DNA from: Planctomycetota bacterium
Lineage (GTDB): Bacteria > Planctomycetota > UBA1135 > UBA2386
Length of the DNA stretch: 64,000 nucleotides
Direction of reading: 5' to 3'
NCBI GenBank assembly: GCA_020851075.1
Contig: JADZDL010000316.1
Location: 1 to 64,000, forward strand
Part shown: positions 44,430 to 53,040 of the stretch, piece after piece
Numbering within the stretch: the first letter of the stretch is position 1
Layout: each line of letters opens with the position of its first letter
Translations under genes and position numbers: made by a program
Notes under the pieces: generated by a model
The model's database searches: none
What the model was told of the DNA's origin: nothing
Seen by the model: only the letters and a program-made list of their open reading frames with translations

Positions 44430-45458
44430 TCAGAGACTGCAGAGCGCGAGTTTGAGCGGCGGTTTGCCGTCGAAGGACGGGAAGTCCTCGTCGATGGCGA
44501 TCGCTTGCAGTTCGCGCAGCGGGCGGCCGGCTTTCTCGGCGCAGCGCCGCAGCATCGTATGCCAATCCTCTTCGACCACCGTGGGCACATGGTTGGTTGC
44601 CAGCACGGCACCACCTGGCGCGAGCGACAGCACACACGGCTTGAACAGCGATTGGTAGTCGTTCACGACGTCGATCGAACCGAATGCGCCTCGCGCGAAG
44701 CGCGGCGGATCGAGCACGATGAGATCGTATTGCCGTCGTTCGACCTTCTCGAACGGGATGCTCTTGCCACGTCGTTGCACGGGAATGCCCGCGAGCTGGC
44801 GCAGCACGGGCAGGCAGTCGGAGCGCAGCGTGAGGAAACGCGCCGGGGTGATGCCGTTCTGCGCGGCGTTGCGTTGGCCGACCTCGAGTGCGCTCGGTGC
44901 AAAGTCGACGTTGTTCACGAGGCTCGCACCGGCAACGGCGGCGGTGATGCCGACGCCGCACGTATAGGCGAACAGGTTGAGCACGGATTTGCCGGCGGCG
45001 AGTTCGCGAATGCTGCGACGGCCCGCGCGCAGGTCGAGGAACAACCACGGATCCTGACCACGGTGCCGCGCCTGGATCAGGAACTTCACGCCGGCTTCGT
45101 GGCACGTGTGTTCGGCGAGTGCCGTGGCGTCGGGAACGTGTTCGTGGACCGGCGCGCCTGCGGGGGCCCCGGCCGCCGGCGCTGGGCCGCGGTGGTTGCA
45201 GGCAATCGGCAGTTGCAGGCCGAGCGCTTCGTTCGCGGTCTGCTGCAGCGCGAGCACCGCCGAGCCATCTAGCGGTTCGCGAAACGTCTGTACGAGCAGG
45301 AGGCTGCCGTAACGATCGACGGTGAGCCCGGGGGCACCTTCGGCGATGCCGTGCAGGAGCCGGTAGCAATCGGTGCCTTCGGTGTGCAGGCGGTTGAGCA
45401 GGGGCGTGCGCCGCGCGATCGCGGAGCGCAGCAGCGCAGTTGGGTGGTCGAGGCTCAG
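44430..45458 (-). CDS. RlmI-like class I SAM-dependent methyltransferase
   Basis: The product resembles the RlmI/RlmK 23S rRNA cytosine-5 methyltransferase family. Motif I is NLFAYTCGVGITAA and motif IV LDPPRFARGAFG. Upstream of the GTG at 45257 the same frame continues with GLTVDRYGSLLLVQ, the family's N-terminal strand. The true start is therefore further upstream, and the only candidate I find is CTG at 45456-45458, inside the stop codon of the next gene on this strand (CTGA). That gives 342 residues. An ATG is absent from the N-terminal part. Target RNA is unknown. Confidence 0.75.
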   Translation of the reverse strand: MSLDHPTALLRSAIARRTPLLNRLHTEGTDCYRLLHGIAEGAPGLTVDRYGSLLLVQTFREPLDGSAVLALQQTANEALGLQLPIACNHRGPAPAAGAPAGAPVHEHVPDATALAEHTCHEAGVKFLIQARHRGQDPWLFLDLRAGRRSIRELAAGKSVLNLFAYTCGVGITAAVAGASLVNNVDFAPSALEVGQRNAAQNGITPARFLTLRSDCLPVLRQLAGIPVQRRGKSIPFEKVERRQYDLIVLDPPRFARGAFGSIDVVNDYQSLFKPCVLSLAPGGAVLATNHVPTVVEEDWHTMLRRCAEKAGRPLRELQAIAIDEDFPSFDGKPPLKLALCSL

Positions 45459-45766
45459 TCCGCGTGGGGGTTCATCGGCTGCTCGAGGATCTCGTAGAGG
45501 CCGTGGCGGTCGCCGCGAATGCGCCCCTTGGCCTCGAGCGCCTGCCAGACTTCGGCCGGGTATTGCGGCGGCGGCTTTACGGCGACGATGCCCGATTCGC
45601 CGCCTTTGCTCATCGGGTCGCGACCGAGTTTGGACGAGTCGTCGAGGCGCGTCACCTTGAGCCGCTTCTTCAGCGCCTTCATCGCGCGCTGCAGCGTCTC
45701 CTTCGTGAACGTGCCGTCGGGGTTCTTCTCGACGAGGTTTGCTGGCGTCTTATCGCTCGGTTCCAT
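45455..45766 (-). CDS. Small conserved hypothetical protein
   Basis: The 103-residue protein from ATG 45766 reads MEPSDKTPANLVEKNPDGTF and continues with a basic helix (LQRAMKALKKRLKVTRLDD), then a proline-rich strand (VAVKPPPQYPAEVWQALEAKGRI). It is soluble. The end of the gene overlaps the methyltransferase start, so the two are probably coupled. I do not recognise a named family. The frame is open further upstream but the extra sequence is shadow of another gene. Confidence 0.65.
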   Translation of the reverse strand: MEPSDKTPANLVEKNPDGTFTKETLQRAMKALKKRLKVTRLDDSSKLGRDPMSKGGESGIVAVKPPPQYPAEVWQALEAKGRIRGDRHGLYEILEQPMNPHAD

Positions 45767-45844
45767 GGGGGGATCATGGCGTTTGCGCGGCTGGCGGCCA
45801 ATCAGCGCTTGCGGTTTCGGCGCCGCCGAGTAAGCGAATGGGTC

Positions 45845-46141
45845 ATGGCCACCGACAAGGAACTCGAATTGATGCGCAAACGGCTGCGAACCAAGCTGCG
45901 CGCATCGCTGGGGGACGTCGCCGTTCCCCACGCCGACCTGGACCTGCTGCTCGAAGAGATCGGCAGATTGCAGCAGAGCAACGAACGTCTGCGCCGGCAG
46001 AACCGCCGCGTGCGGCTCAAACTGCAGAAGGCCGGGCTCGTGGAAGGGCTCGAGGACGGTGGTGGCGAAGGCGTCGTCGATGCCCCCGACGTGGGCACCC
46101 CGGACAGCGCGGATGTCCCTGACTCGGACTCCAACGAATGA
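45845..46141 (+). CDS. Small coiled-coil protein
   Basis: The 98-residue protein from ATG 45845 has a charged helix (LMRKRLRTKLRASLG) and then a coiled-coil stretch (LLEEIGRLQQSNERLRRQNRR). The C-terminus is acidic (DAPDVGTPDSADVPDSDS). Its stop codon overlaps the ATG at 46138, so it is coupled to the DUF3052 gene. Function unknown. Confidence 0.65.
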   Translation: MATDKELELMRKRLRTKLRASLGDVAVPHADLDLLLEEIGRLQQSNERLRRQNRRVRLKLQKAGLVEGLEDGGGEGVVDAPDVGTPDSADVPDSDSNE

Positions 46142-46932
46142 CGCGCGTCCTGTTGGTGCACTGGCACGAACAGGAGTGTGCGGAGCGCGCCGAGCGCCTT
46201 GCCGAACACGGCTACTTCGTCGACTGCCATTGGCGGCAGGAGGACGGCAAGGCGCTCACGCACAGCCTGCCCGCGGATCCACCGGCCGCGCTCGTCATCG
46301 ACCTCGCGCGGTTGCCGTCGCATGGCCGGGCCATCGCCGTCTGGCTGCGCGAGCGGAAGGCGCTGCGCGCGGTACCGTTGGTGTTTGTGCCCGGGGATGC
46401 TGAGAAGACGGCGCGCCTCAAGGAAGCGTTCCCCGATGCGACCTTCGCGGCATGGCCACGCCTCGCCGCGGCGGTGCAGAAGGCGATCGCCAATCCGGTG
46501 CGCGATCCCGCCGTGCCGAAGGCGGCCGACTATTCGGGCACGCCGTTGCCGAAGAAGCTCGGCATGAAGGTGGGCAGCCGCCTCTGCCTGCTGCGCGCGC
46601 CGAAGGACTTCGAACGTGTGCTCGGCGCGCTGCCGGAGCAGGCTTTGGTGACTCGCCGGCTTGGCAAGGTGCACGATGTCGTGGTCGTGTTCTGCGCCGG
46701 AGCCGCGCCTCTGCACGCGGACTTTGCGCGGGCGGCCGCGGTGCTCGCGGACCAGGGCAGCTTGTGGATTGCGTGGCCGAAGAAGGCCTCGGGGGTGCCA
46801 ACGGACCTCGACGAGAATGTGGTCCGCGCGTTTGGCCTCGAACAGGGGCTCGTCGACACCAAGGTCTGTGCGATCGATGCCGTTTGGTCCGGGCTGCGGT
46901 TCTCGCGACGTCGCGCGGCGAAGACGCGCTGA
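46138..46932 (+). CDS. Receiver-like / DUF3052 fusion protein
   Basis: The 264-residue protein has an N-terminal receiver-like alpha/beta part (residues ~1-110: RVLLVHWHEQECAERAE, AALVIDLARLPSHGRAIAVWLR). It lacks the clear acidic pocket and phospho-Asp/Lys set of true receivers. From ~125 onward it matches DUF3052: YSGTPLPKKLGMKVG, VVVVFCAGAAPL, LWIAWPKKASGVPTDLDENVVR, VDTKVCAIDAVWSGLRF. DUF3052 is known mostly as a standalone protein. The fusion may sense or regulate. The gene follows the coiled-coil gene with an ATGA overlap. Confidence 0.75.
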   Translation: MTRVLLVHWHEQECAERAERLAEHGYFVDCHWRQEDGKALTHSLPADPPAALVIDLARLPSHGRAIAVWLRERKALRAVPLVFVPGDAEKTARLKEAFPDATFAAWPRLAAAVQKAIANPVRDPAVPKAADYSGTPLPKKLGMKVGSRLCLLRAPKDFERVLGALPEQALVTRRLGKVHDVVVVFCAGAAPLHADFARAAAVLADQGSLWIAWPKKASGVPTDLDENVVRAFGLEQGLVDTKVCAIDAVWSGLRFSRRRAAKTR

Positions 46933-47062
46933 TTCGTGGGCTGGCGGACGCCGTCGTTGACGCGCGCGCGGGCGGCGGCGAACATGGCGCGCTGGTTTCG
47001 GATGTGCGCGACGCCGGTTGTTGGCCCCACATCCGCGACGAGATCCTGGCGGAGAACGATTC

Positions 47063-47782
47063 ATGGCGGAGAACAACACTCAGAAGGCCCAGCTGGTCAT
47101 CCTCGGTGCCTCGGGCGGGATCGGTCAGTACCTGGTGCATGCGTTCCGGAGCCAGTACCAGGTTTTTGGCACCTACCACTCGCAGGAGCCCAGCGAGCGC
47201 CTGCCCGACGTGGAATACCAGAAGCTCGAACTGACCGATCGCCCAGCGGTCGCCGGTTTCTGCTCGGAGATCGCGGGGCGGCTGCAGCGGCCCGTCGTGG
47301 TCTATGCTGCGGGGATTTCGCCCAACAACGTCGTGCACAAGTGCACCGATGCGGACTGGGATCTCACCCTCGATGTCAACCTGACCGGGGCGATGCTGAT
47401 CGCGCGCGGTCTGTTGCCGCGCATGCGCGAAGTTGGCTTTGGCCGCTTCATCTTCCTGTCTTCGGTGCTGTCGCGCACGATGGTGCCGGGTTCGGCTGCG
47501 TACTCCGTGAGCAAGGCCGGACTCGGGGCGCTGGCCAGGGTCATCGCGGTCGAGAATGCGAAGAAGGGCATCACGGCCAACACCCTGGCGCTCGGCTACC
47601 ACGAGGTGGGCATCATCAGCAGCGTGCCGCAGGCCTTCCTCGAGGAGAAGGTGCTGCCGAGCATTCCCGTCGGTCGCCTTGGCAACCCGGCGAACATCCG
47701 CAATGCGGTGCAGTTCCTCGTCGACTCGGATTACGTGACGGGCGCCACGCTGGATATCAACGGCGGCATCATCGGCGCATGA
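47063..47782 (+). CDS. Short-chain dehydrogenase/reductase (FabG-like)
   Basis: The 239-residue protein has a Rossmann fold with GASGGIG at residues ~14-20, AAGISPNN (NNAG-type), the catalytic Ser in FLSSVLS and the catalytic Tyr/Lys in YSVSKAG. TLDINGGIIGA ends the protein in FabG style. It probably reduces 3-oxoacyl-ACP or a related ketone with NADPH. It overlaps the next gene (GNAT) by ATGA. The ATG at 47063 gives the natural N-terminus. Confidence 0.85.
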   Translation: MAENNTQKAQLVILGASGGIGQYLVHAFRSQYQVFGTYHSQEPSERLPDVEYQKLELTDRPAVAGFCSEIAGRLQRPVVVYAAGISPNNVVHKCTDADWDLTLDVNLTGAMLIARGLLPRMREVGFGRFIFLSSVLSRTMVPGSAAYSVSKAGLGALARVIAVENAKKGITANTLALGYHEVGIISSVPQAFLEEKVLPSIPVGRLGNPANIRNAVQFLVDSDYVTGATLDINGGIIGA

Positions 47783-48984
47783 GTGCCATGCCAGGTCCAG
47801 CCGAAGGCTCGAAGGGCAGTCCGAAGGAGCCCGTTGGTGGCAGTCCTGGGCCCAAGGCGACTCGTGCACCGATCACCTGGACCACGCGACGGGCCAGCGT
47901 CGAGGACATGGAGGGGATCCTTGCGTGCCGGCGCGTGACGTTTGCGGGGGAGGACCTCGACAAGGCCGATGCCGGGTATTGGCGGTGGGAGTTCGTCCAG
48001 AACCACGCCGGGCCCGCGCGGTTGTTCGTGGCGGTGGACGAGGGGCGGGCCGCAGGGGACCGCATCGTGGGTCACTACGCCGTGATCCCGCAGCGGTTCG
48101 TGCTCGACCAGCAGGTCCTGCCAGGCTCGATCGTCGTCGACGTGATGACGCATCCCGAATACCGCTTCCAGGGCATGTTCACGCGCCTCGGCAGCTACGC
48201 GCTGGAGCAGTGTGAAGGCGACGGCGATCTGGAGTTCACGACCGTGTATCCGATCCGCGAGGCGGTGATCCCGGGCCACCTGAAGGTCGGTTGGCGGATC
48301 CGGTTCTTGATCGGCACCTACGTGATGCCGCTGGCCATGGGGCCACTGCTGCGGGCCCGTTTGCCGTGGCTTGCCAAGGTCCCTGGCCTCGCCGCGGTGC
48401 TCGGGGCTGTGCCAGGGCTCGCCCTGCGGTGGTGGGGCCGATGGCGGCTTGGCCGCGGCGACCAGGGTGTGCGCATCGAACGCCACGAACGCGTCGACGC
48501 CGGGCGCCTGGCGACGTTCTGGCAGCAGGTGCGCGAGAATCCCCCCGCGGGCTGCCTGCTGCAGGAGCGCACAGCCGAGTATCTGGCGTGGCGTTTTGAC
48601 GACAACCCAAACCGGCAGTACCTGTTCCACCTCGCGACCGACCCGAACGGTGTGGTGCAGGGTTACGTGGTGAGTCGCAAGGCGCCGCTGCTCGACGTCC
48701 AGGCCATGACCGTCGTGGATGCGTGTTTGTTGCCGGGGGCGAGCGAGTTGGTGCTGCGGCGCTTGCTTGCCGACGTTCGGGAGCGCGCCCTGGAGGTCGG
48801 CAGCCCCATGGTCGCGATGATGGTGACGCAGCCCAACCCGTATCTGCCCGCGCCAGGGCGTTTGGGCTTCCTTGCGGCGCCATACCGCTTTTCGTTCATC
48901 ACGCGGCCGTTGGCGCCCGGGGGCCGCAGCGAGCAGGACACCCTGCGCTGGCATCTCATGTGGGGCGACACCGACGACGTTTGA
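47779..48984 (+). CDS. GNAT-family N-acetyltransferase
   Basis: The 401-residue protein begins with a disordered Pro/Ser/Gly stretch (residues ~1-30), then a GNAT domain: TWTTRRASVEDMEGIL, HYAVIPQRFVLDQQVL, VMTHPEYRFQGMFTRLGSYAL (the acetyl-CoA-binding loop). The second half has a second acyltransferase-like fold (YVVSRKAPLLDVQAMTVVDA). It is coupled to the SDR gene, so a joint pathway is likely. Substrate unknown. Confidence 0.75.
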   Translation: MSAMPGPAEGSKGSPKEPVGGSPGPKATRAPITWTTRRASVEDMEGILACRRVTFAGEDLDKADAGYWRWEFVQNHAGPARLFVAVDEGRAAGDRIVGHYAVIPQRFVLDQQVLPGSIVVDVMTHPEYRFQGMFTRLGSYALEQCEGDGDLEFTTVYPIREAVIPGHLKVGWRIRFLIGTYVMPLAMGPLLRARLPWLAKVPGLAAVLGAVPGLALRWWGRWRLGRGDQGVRIERHERVDAGRLATFWQQVRENPPAGCLLQERTAEYLAWRFDDNPNRQYLFHLATDPNGVVQGYVVSRKAPLLDVQAMTVVDACLLPGASELVLRRLLADVRERALEVGSPMVAMMVTQPNPYLPAPGRLGFLAAPYRFSFITRPLAPGGRSEQDTLRWHLMWGDTDDV

Positions 48985-49072
48985 CGGGGGGAGGCGCGGT
49001 GCCTGGGCGCGCGGCGACGAAGCTGGCCCGGGCCGTTCCCTTTGCGCCGAGCATGCACTACCTTGTCGGTTC

Positions 49073-49085
49073 GGAGGTTGCCGTG
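49073..49085 (+). promoter_or_regulatory. Ribosome-binding site that fixes a GTG start
   Basis: GGAGG (49073-49077) lies five bases before GTG (49083-49085). It favours this codon over the ATG at 49053, which has no such motif. From the GTG the protein begins with a clean signal peptide. Confidence 0.7.
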
Positions 49086-49991
49086 AATATCGCCCAGAGA
49101 GTCCTGCCAGTCGTGCGTCTGCTTCTCGTTCTCGCCTTGGCTGCGGTTGTGTCTGCCCAGAAGAAGAAGGAAGCGCCGCAGTTCCGCTACCAGATGCCGG
49201 AAAAGATCGAGCGCGAGGTGGCGAAGGACGCTGCCGGTTACCTGCAGTGGGGCGAATACAAGCCGATCAAGTGCGTGACGTGCGAAGGCACCGGCAAGAC
49301 GCTGTGCGCCACCTGCGAACGGGCGCCCGAAGACACCCCCAAGTGCATCGAGTGCCAGCGCAACAAGGAGCTTGAGGCGGTGTGTCGCGTGTGTGCCGGC
49401 GTGGGCACGTTTCCCGATCCGCTCGCGAAGGTCTCCTGCCCCGAGTGTCACGGCGCGGGGTTCTTCTTGTGCACTCTTTGCGGCGGGGATGGACGCATCA
49501 AGACTCAGGGCGGCGGCGACCGTTACGGCACCTGTCCGATGTGTCGTGGCGATGGCGGCTACAAGTGTGGTGTCTGTGCGGGAGAGAGGTTGGTGGAGAC
49601 CGCGAGCTTGAAACCTTCGCTCAAGGACGCCAGTTCCGCGTTGCTGACCAAGGCCATTGCGACAACCGACCAGATGCTCACGGCGCTCACGGCGTTTGAG
49701 CCGGCGGCGAAGAACTCCCGCAAGGAGACCAAGGAGCTCGCCAAGATCCTGGAGAAGGGCAAAGACGTGTTTCCGCCGATGAAGCGCGCCCCCAAGGCAC
49801 TCGAGGAAGTCATGAACAAGGTTTACGGCGGATCGGCCTACGTGGACTACAAGGAGCGTGAAGCCAACGCCATGGCCGTGTTCAAGGCGAACTGCGAGTA
49901 CTACCTGAAGCACCAGAAGCGCATGATGGAGCTCGCGCTGAAGCGGGCCGAGGCCAACGAGAAGCTGGCCGCCGAAAACAAGGGCAAGTAG
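49083..49991 (+). CDS. Secreted protein with DnaJ-type zinc fingers
   Basis: The 302-residue protein has a signal peptide (MNIAQRVLPVVRLLLVLALAAVVSAQ). Residues ~55-165 are a cysteine array of CxxC units with DnaJ-like spacing: CVTCEGTG, CATC, CIEC, CRVCAGVG, CPECHGAG, CTLCGGDG, CPMCRGDG, CGVCAG. No J domain is present. The C-terminal third is helical and Lys/Glu-rich. A DnaJ-type zinc array is normally cytoplasmic; here it would work outside the cytoplasm, perhaps as a thiol or peptide-binding protein. Start chosen from the ribosome-binding site. Confidence 0.75.
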   Translation: MNIAQRVLPVVRLLLVLALAAVVSAQKKKEAPQFRYQMPEKIEREVAKDAAGYLQWGEYKPIKCVTCEGTGKTLCATCERAPEDTPKCIECQRNKELEAVCRVCAGVGTFPDPLAKVSCPECHGAGFFLCTLCGGDGRIKTQGGGDRYGTCPMCRGDGGYKCGVCAGERLVETASLKPSLKDASSALLTKAIATTDQMLTALTAFEPAAKNSRKETKELAKILEKGKDVFPPMKRAPKALEEVMNKVYGGSAYVDYKEREANAMAVFKANCEYYLKHQKRMMELALKRAEANEKLAAENKGK

Positions 49992-50077
49992 GGCCAGCGA
50001 GTTGGGTTGCTGGGTGGGGCCGCGCGGAGCCAACCCGATGCTGCAAGTGCTTTGGGTCATGCGGTAGGCTCTGCGCC

Positions 50078-52987
50078 ATGTTGCGTTCGAGCTTCCTGGT
50101 CCCGCTGCTGTTGCCGTGCCTGTTTGCCACGGCGTCCGCGCAGGGTGTTGTCAATTTCTCCCTGCTGCAGCCCCCGGCCGCGGATCCAAGTGGCCCCCGG
50201 GCCACGGGCCTCGTGGGGGCGGTGTCGCGCAGCCGCGCTGCCGTCGTCTATGTGTGCGTCGAGGTGGATGGGCCGCGCGGCAAATTCCCGATCGAACGCG
50301 CCAGCACCGGGGTCATCGTCGACCCGAGTGGTCTCGTGCTCACGTGGGCGCATCTGATTGCCGAGGCGGCCGGTGCGGCGGACAAGCGCCTGCTCGTGCA
50401 GCTCGATGATGCATCGCATACACAACTGCCGGCGTCCGTGGTGAGTGTGGATGCCGCAACGGGCCTGGCTTTGTTGCAGGTGGCGCCACCGGCGGGTGGG
50501 CTCACCGGCGTGGAGTTTGGGGTCGACATGGCTGCCGCGGGCGAACCCACCGTCGCGTTGTGCATTCCCGAGGGCAAAGAACTGTTCGCCTTTGCGGGTG
50601 TCGTGAGCTCGGCCGTCGCCGAGGTCACGTTGCGGGGCCGTTCGATGGCGGCACGCGAAGTGCTCATGACGGACGGCCGCGCCGATGCTCGCTGCGACGG
50701 TGCGGCGGTGTTGGATGCCGCAGGCCGTCTGGTGGGGCTCTATGCGAGCGAGCACGTGCGCCGCGATGTGAGCGAACCCAAACTCGAAGACCTGAAGCAG
50801 CCGAGTTATGGCCTCGTCGTGCCGGTTGGTGTCGTGCGCCGCGCGTTCGTCGCCGAGTTTGCCAGGCCGACCGTCACCAACGCCTCGCTGCGCAAGGTGC
50901 CTGGACCGAGCCCGAGTGCCAATGCGCTGGCCGTAGCCCGCATCGCGCCTGCGGTCGTCGGTGTCTATGGCGGGCAAGGCAGCTGGCCCGATCTCGGCAA
51001 GAACGATCCCGGCGCCGCGCAGCGCCGGGAAGGCCTCGGTTCGGGCGTTGTGCTGGCCAAGAAGGGGTTGGTGGTGACCAACTTCCATCTCTGCAAGACG
51101 GACACGGTCTCGGTGCGGCTGTTGGACGGGCGCACCTTGCCGGCCAAGGTGTTGAAGAAGAACTTTGAGACGAACCTCGCCGTCCTGCGCGTCGAACTGC
51201 CCGCTGGGGTAGAACTGGTCGCGGCGGCGTGCCATGCTGACGATGACGTGGTGCTCGGTGAGACGGTGCTCGCGGTCGGCAATCCGACCGGGGTGCTTCC
51301 CGTCGTGACGGCTGGTGTGCTGTCGGCTCTGCGCGGCAATGGCCGGTTGCAGGCCGATCCCAACCTCGGCAACCCGAATGGTGGTGGGGCGTGCATCGAT
51401 GCGTGTGGGCGCGTGCTTGGCATCGCCGATGCGGGCATGATCGATCCGCTCGACCTCGCGTTTGCGACGCGCGGCGACAAGGTGACCACGGAGACCAACC
51501 TGTCGACGTTTGTGGGCATCCGCCGCGTGCGCATGGTGTTTAGCAAGGAGATCGAAGACCTCGCCGCGAGTGACGAGTCGATCCGCACGAATGCCGCGGC
51601 GACTGACGAACGGGCCCGCCGCGATAGTGCGCTGACCGCGATGGTGGCGAAGACGAGCAAGGCGCTGCTCAACGTCTACGTGAGCTATACGACCGCCAAG
51701 GTCGACGAGGACGCCAACCCGTTTGCAGCTGCGGCGGACGCCAAGCAGCAGCTGCTCGGCCTTGGTTCGGGGGTCATCATCGACCGCTCGGGCCTGGCGA
51801 TCAGCAACTGGCACGTCGTCGATGAAGCGACCAATCCCGATGGTTCAATGCGCAAGGACCACAAGGTCGAAGTGCGTGTCTTTGGCGGCAAGAAGTACGA
51901 CGTGAAGGTGCTCAGCATCTCGCGCGAAGACGACCTGTCCTTGCTCCAGCTCGTGCTCGCGCCCGGCGAAGAAGTGGATGCGGTCGAACTCGGCAGCAGC
52001 GAGGACCTCCGCATCGGCGAGTGTGTTGCCGCGATCGGCAACCCGCACGGCGCCGCCAATACGATCACGTTCGGCGTGGTCTCGGCGAAGGACCAGGAGC
52101 TGCGCGTGCGGGGCCGCTGGGCCAAACTCGAACACCTCATCGAGACCGATGCGGCGATCAACGGCGGCAACAGCGGTGGTGCGTTGCTCGACATGAACGG
52201 GCGCCTCGTCGGCATCAACAGTGCGGGTGGCGGCACGTTCACGAACCGCGGATACGCGATCGCCGTCGACCACGTGCGCCAGCGCATCGTGGGGCTGCTC
52301 ATGCAGTCCTACAAACTGCGCAGCCCCGAGCTCGGCATGCGCGTGCTCGATGACCAGGGCAAGGTGCTCGTCATGGACGTCGATGCGCGCGGCCCCGCGG
52401 CGAAGGCCGGTGTGATGTCGGGCGACTGCATCCAGGAACTGGGCGGAACGGCGATCACGTGGAGCCCCGGTTTTGCCCGGACCCTGCTGCAGCAGACGCC
52501 TGGCGTGGCAACGTCGCTCGTGGTCCTGCGGAAGGGCGAGAAGAAGGCCTTTCCACTCGTGCCCGTGGATCCGAGCATCTGGGCCGTCATTCGTCAGTCA
52601 GGGCTTGGTTGTCGCGAGTTCGGCTACGCCGAGGACCCAGAACTCGTGCGCAAGTCCGCGGTCGCGTTGCACCGCCGGTTCACGGGCGATCCGACGGCCG
52701 AGCCGCTCGAGATTCCGAACTCGGTGGTGCGCGTCGAGGCGGTCTATCCGGGCACGCAGCCCGAAGGCACGGATATCGCGGTTGGCGATCTGCTGCTTGG
52801 CGCGCAGTTCCGCAGCGTCGACACCAACGAGCCGGTGCTCGTGCCCCTCGCCGACGTGACCGCGATCAAGGACCTCTTCAACGACCGCCAGCTCGGCACC
52901 TACGACGGCCAGGAGTTCCTCTTCTGGGTCGCGCGCGGCGGGGAAATCCGCGAGGTCACCATCACCGCGAAGCGTCTGTTCTGGTAG
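50078..52987 (+). CDS. Three-module HtrA-like serine protease, two modules degenerate
   Basis: The 969-residue protein has a signal peptide (~1-22). Three trypsin-like modules follow. Module 1 (~40-265) keeps His92 but has no Asp (G129) and no Ser (CDGAA). Module 2 (~280-490) keeps His337, has N366 where Asp is expected, and NPNGGGAC where NSGG is expected. Module 3 (~520-735) has the full triad: H579 (SNWH), D619 (REDDLSLL), S699 (GGNSGG). A PDZ domain (~740-830) and a further PDZ-like segment follow. Only module 3 should cleave; the others may bind peptides. Probably an envelope quality-control protease. Confidence 0.85.
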   Translation: MLRSSFLVPLLLPCLFATASAQGVVNFSLLQPPAADPSGPRATGLVGAVSRSRAAVVYVCVEVDGPRGKFPIERASTGVIVDPSGLVLTWAHLIAEAAGAADKRLLVQLDDASHTQLPASVVSVDAATGLALLQVAPPAGGLTGVEFGVDMAAAGEPTVALCIPEGKELFAFAGVVSSAVAEVTLRGRSMAAREVLMTDGRADARCDGAAVLDAAGRLVGLYASEHVRRDVSEPKLEDLKQPSYGLVVPVGVVRRAFVAEFARPTVTNASLRKVPGPSPSANALAVARIAPAVVGVYGGQGSWPDLGKNDPGAAQRREGLGSGVVLAKKGLVVTNFHLCKTDTVSVRLLDGRTLPAKVLKKNFETNLAVLRVELPAGVELVAAACHADDDVVLGETVLAVGNPTGVLPVVTAGVLSALRGNGRLQADPNLGNPNGGGACIDACGRVLGIADAGMIDPLDLAFATRGDKVTTETNLSTFVGIRRVRMVFSKEIEDLAASDESIRTNAAATDERARRDSALTAMVAKTSKALLNVYVSYTTAKVDEDANPFAAAADAKQQLLGLGSGVIIDRSGLAISNWHVVDEATNPDGSMRKDHKVEVRVFGGKKYDVKVLSISREDDLSLLQLVLAPGEEVDAVELGSSEDLRIGECVAAIGNPHGAANTITFGVVSAKDQELRVRGRWAKLEHLIETDAAINGGNSGGALLDMNGRLVGINSAGGGTFTNRGYAIAVDHVRQRIVGLLMQSYKLRSPELGMRVLDDQGKVLVMDVDARGPAAKAGVMSGDCIQELGGTAITWSPGFARTLLQQTPGVATSLVVLRKGEKKAFPLVPVDPSIWAVIRQSGLGCREFGYAEDPELVRKSAVALHRRFTGDPTAEPLEIPNSVVRVEAVYPGTQPEGTDIAVGDLLLGAQFRSVDTNEPVLVPLADVTAIKDLFNDRQLGTYDGQEFLFWVARGGEIREVTITAKRLFW

Positions 52988-53040
52988 TCGGCTGGTAGTC
53001 GGCGCGCGGTCCGGACCGCGCGCCGGGTCCGCCGGCGCGG

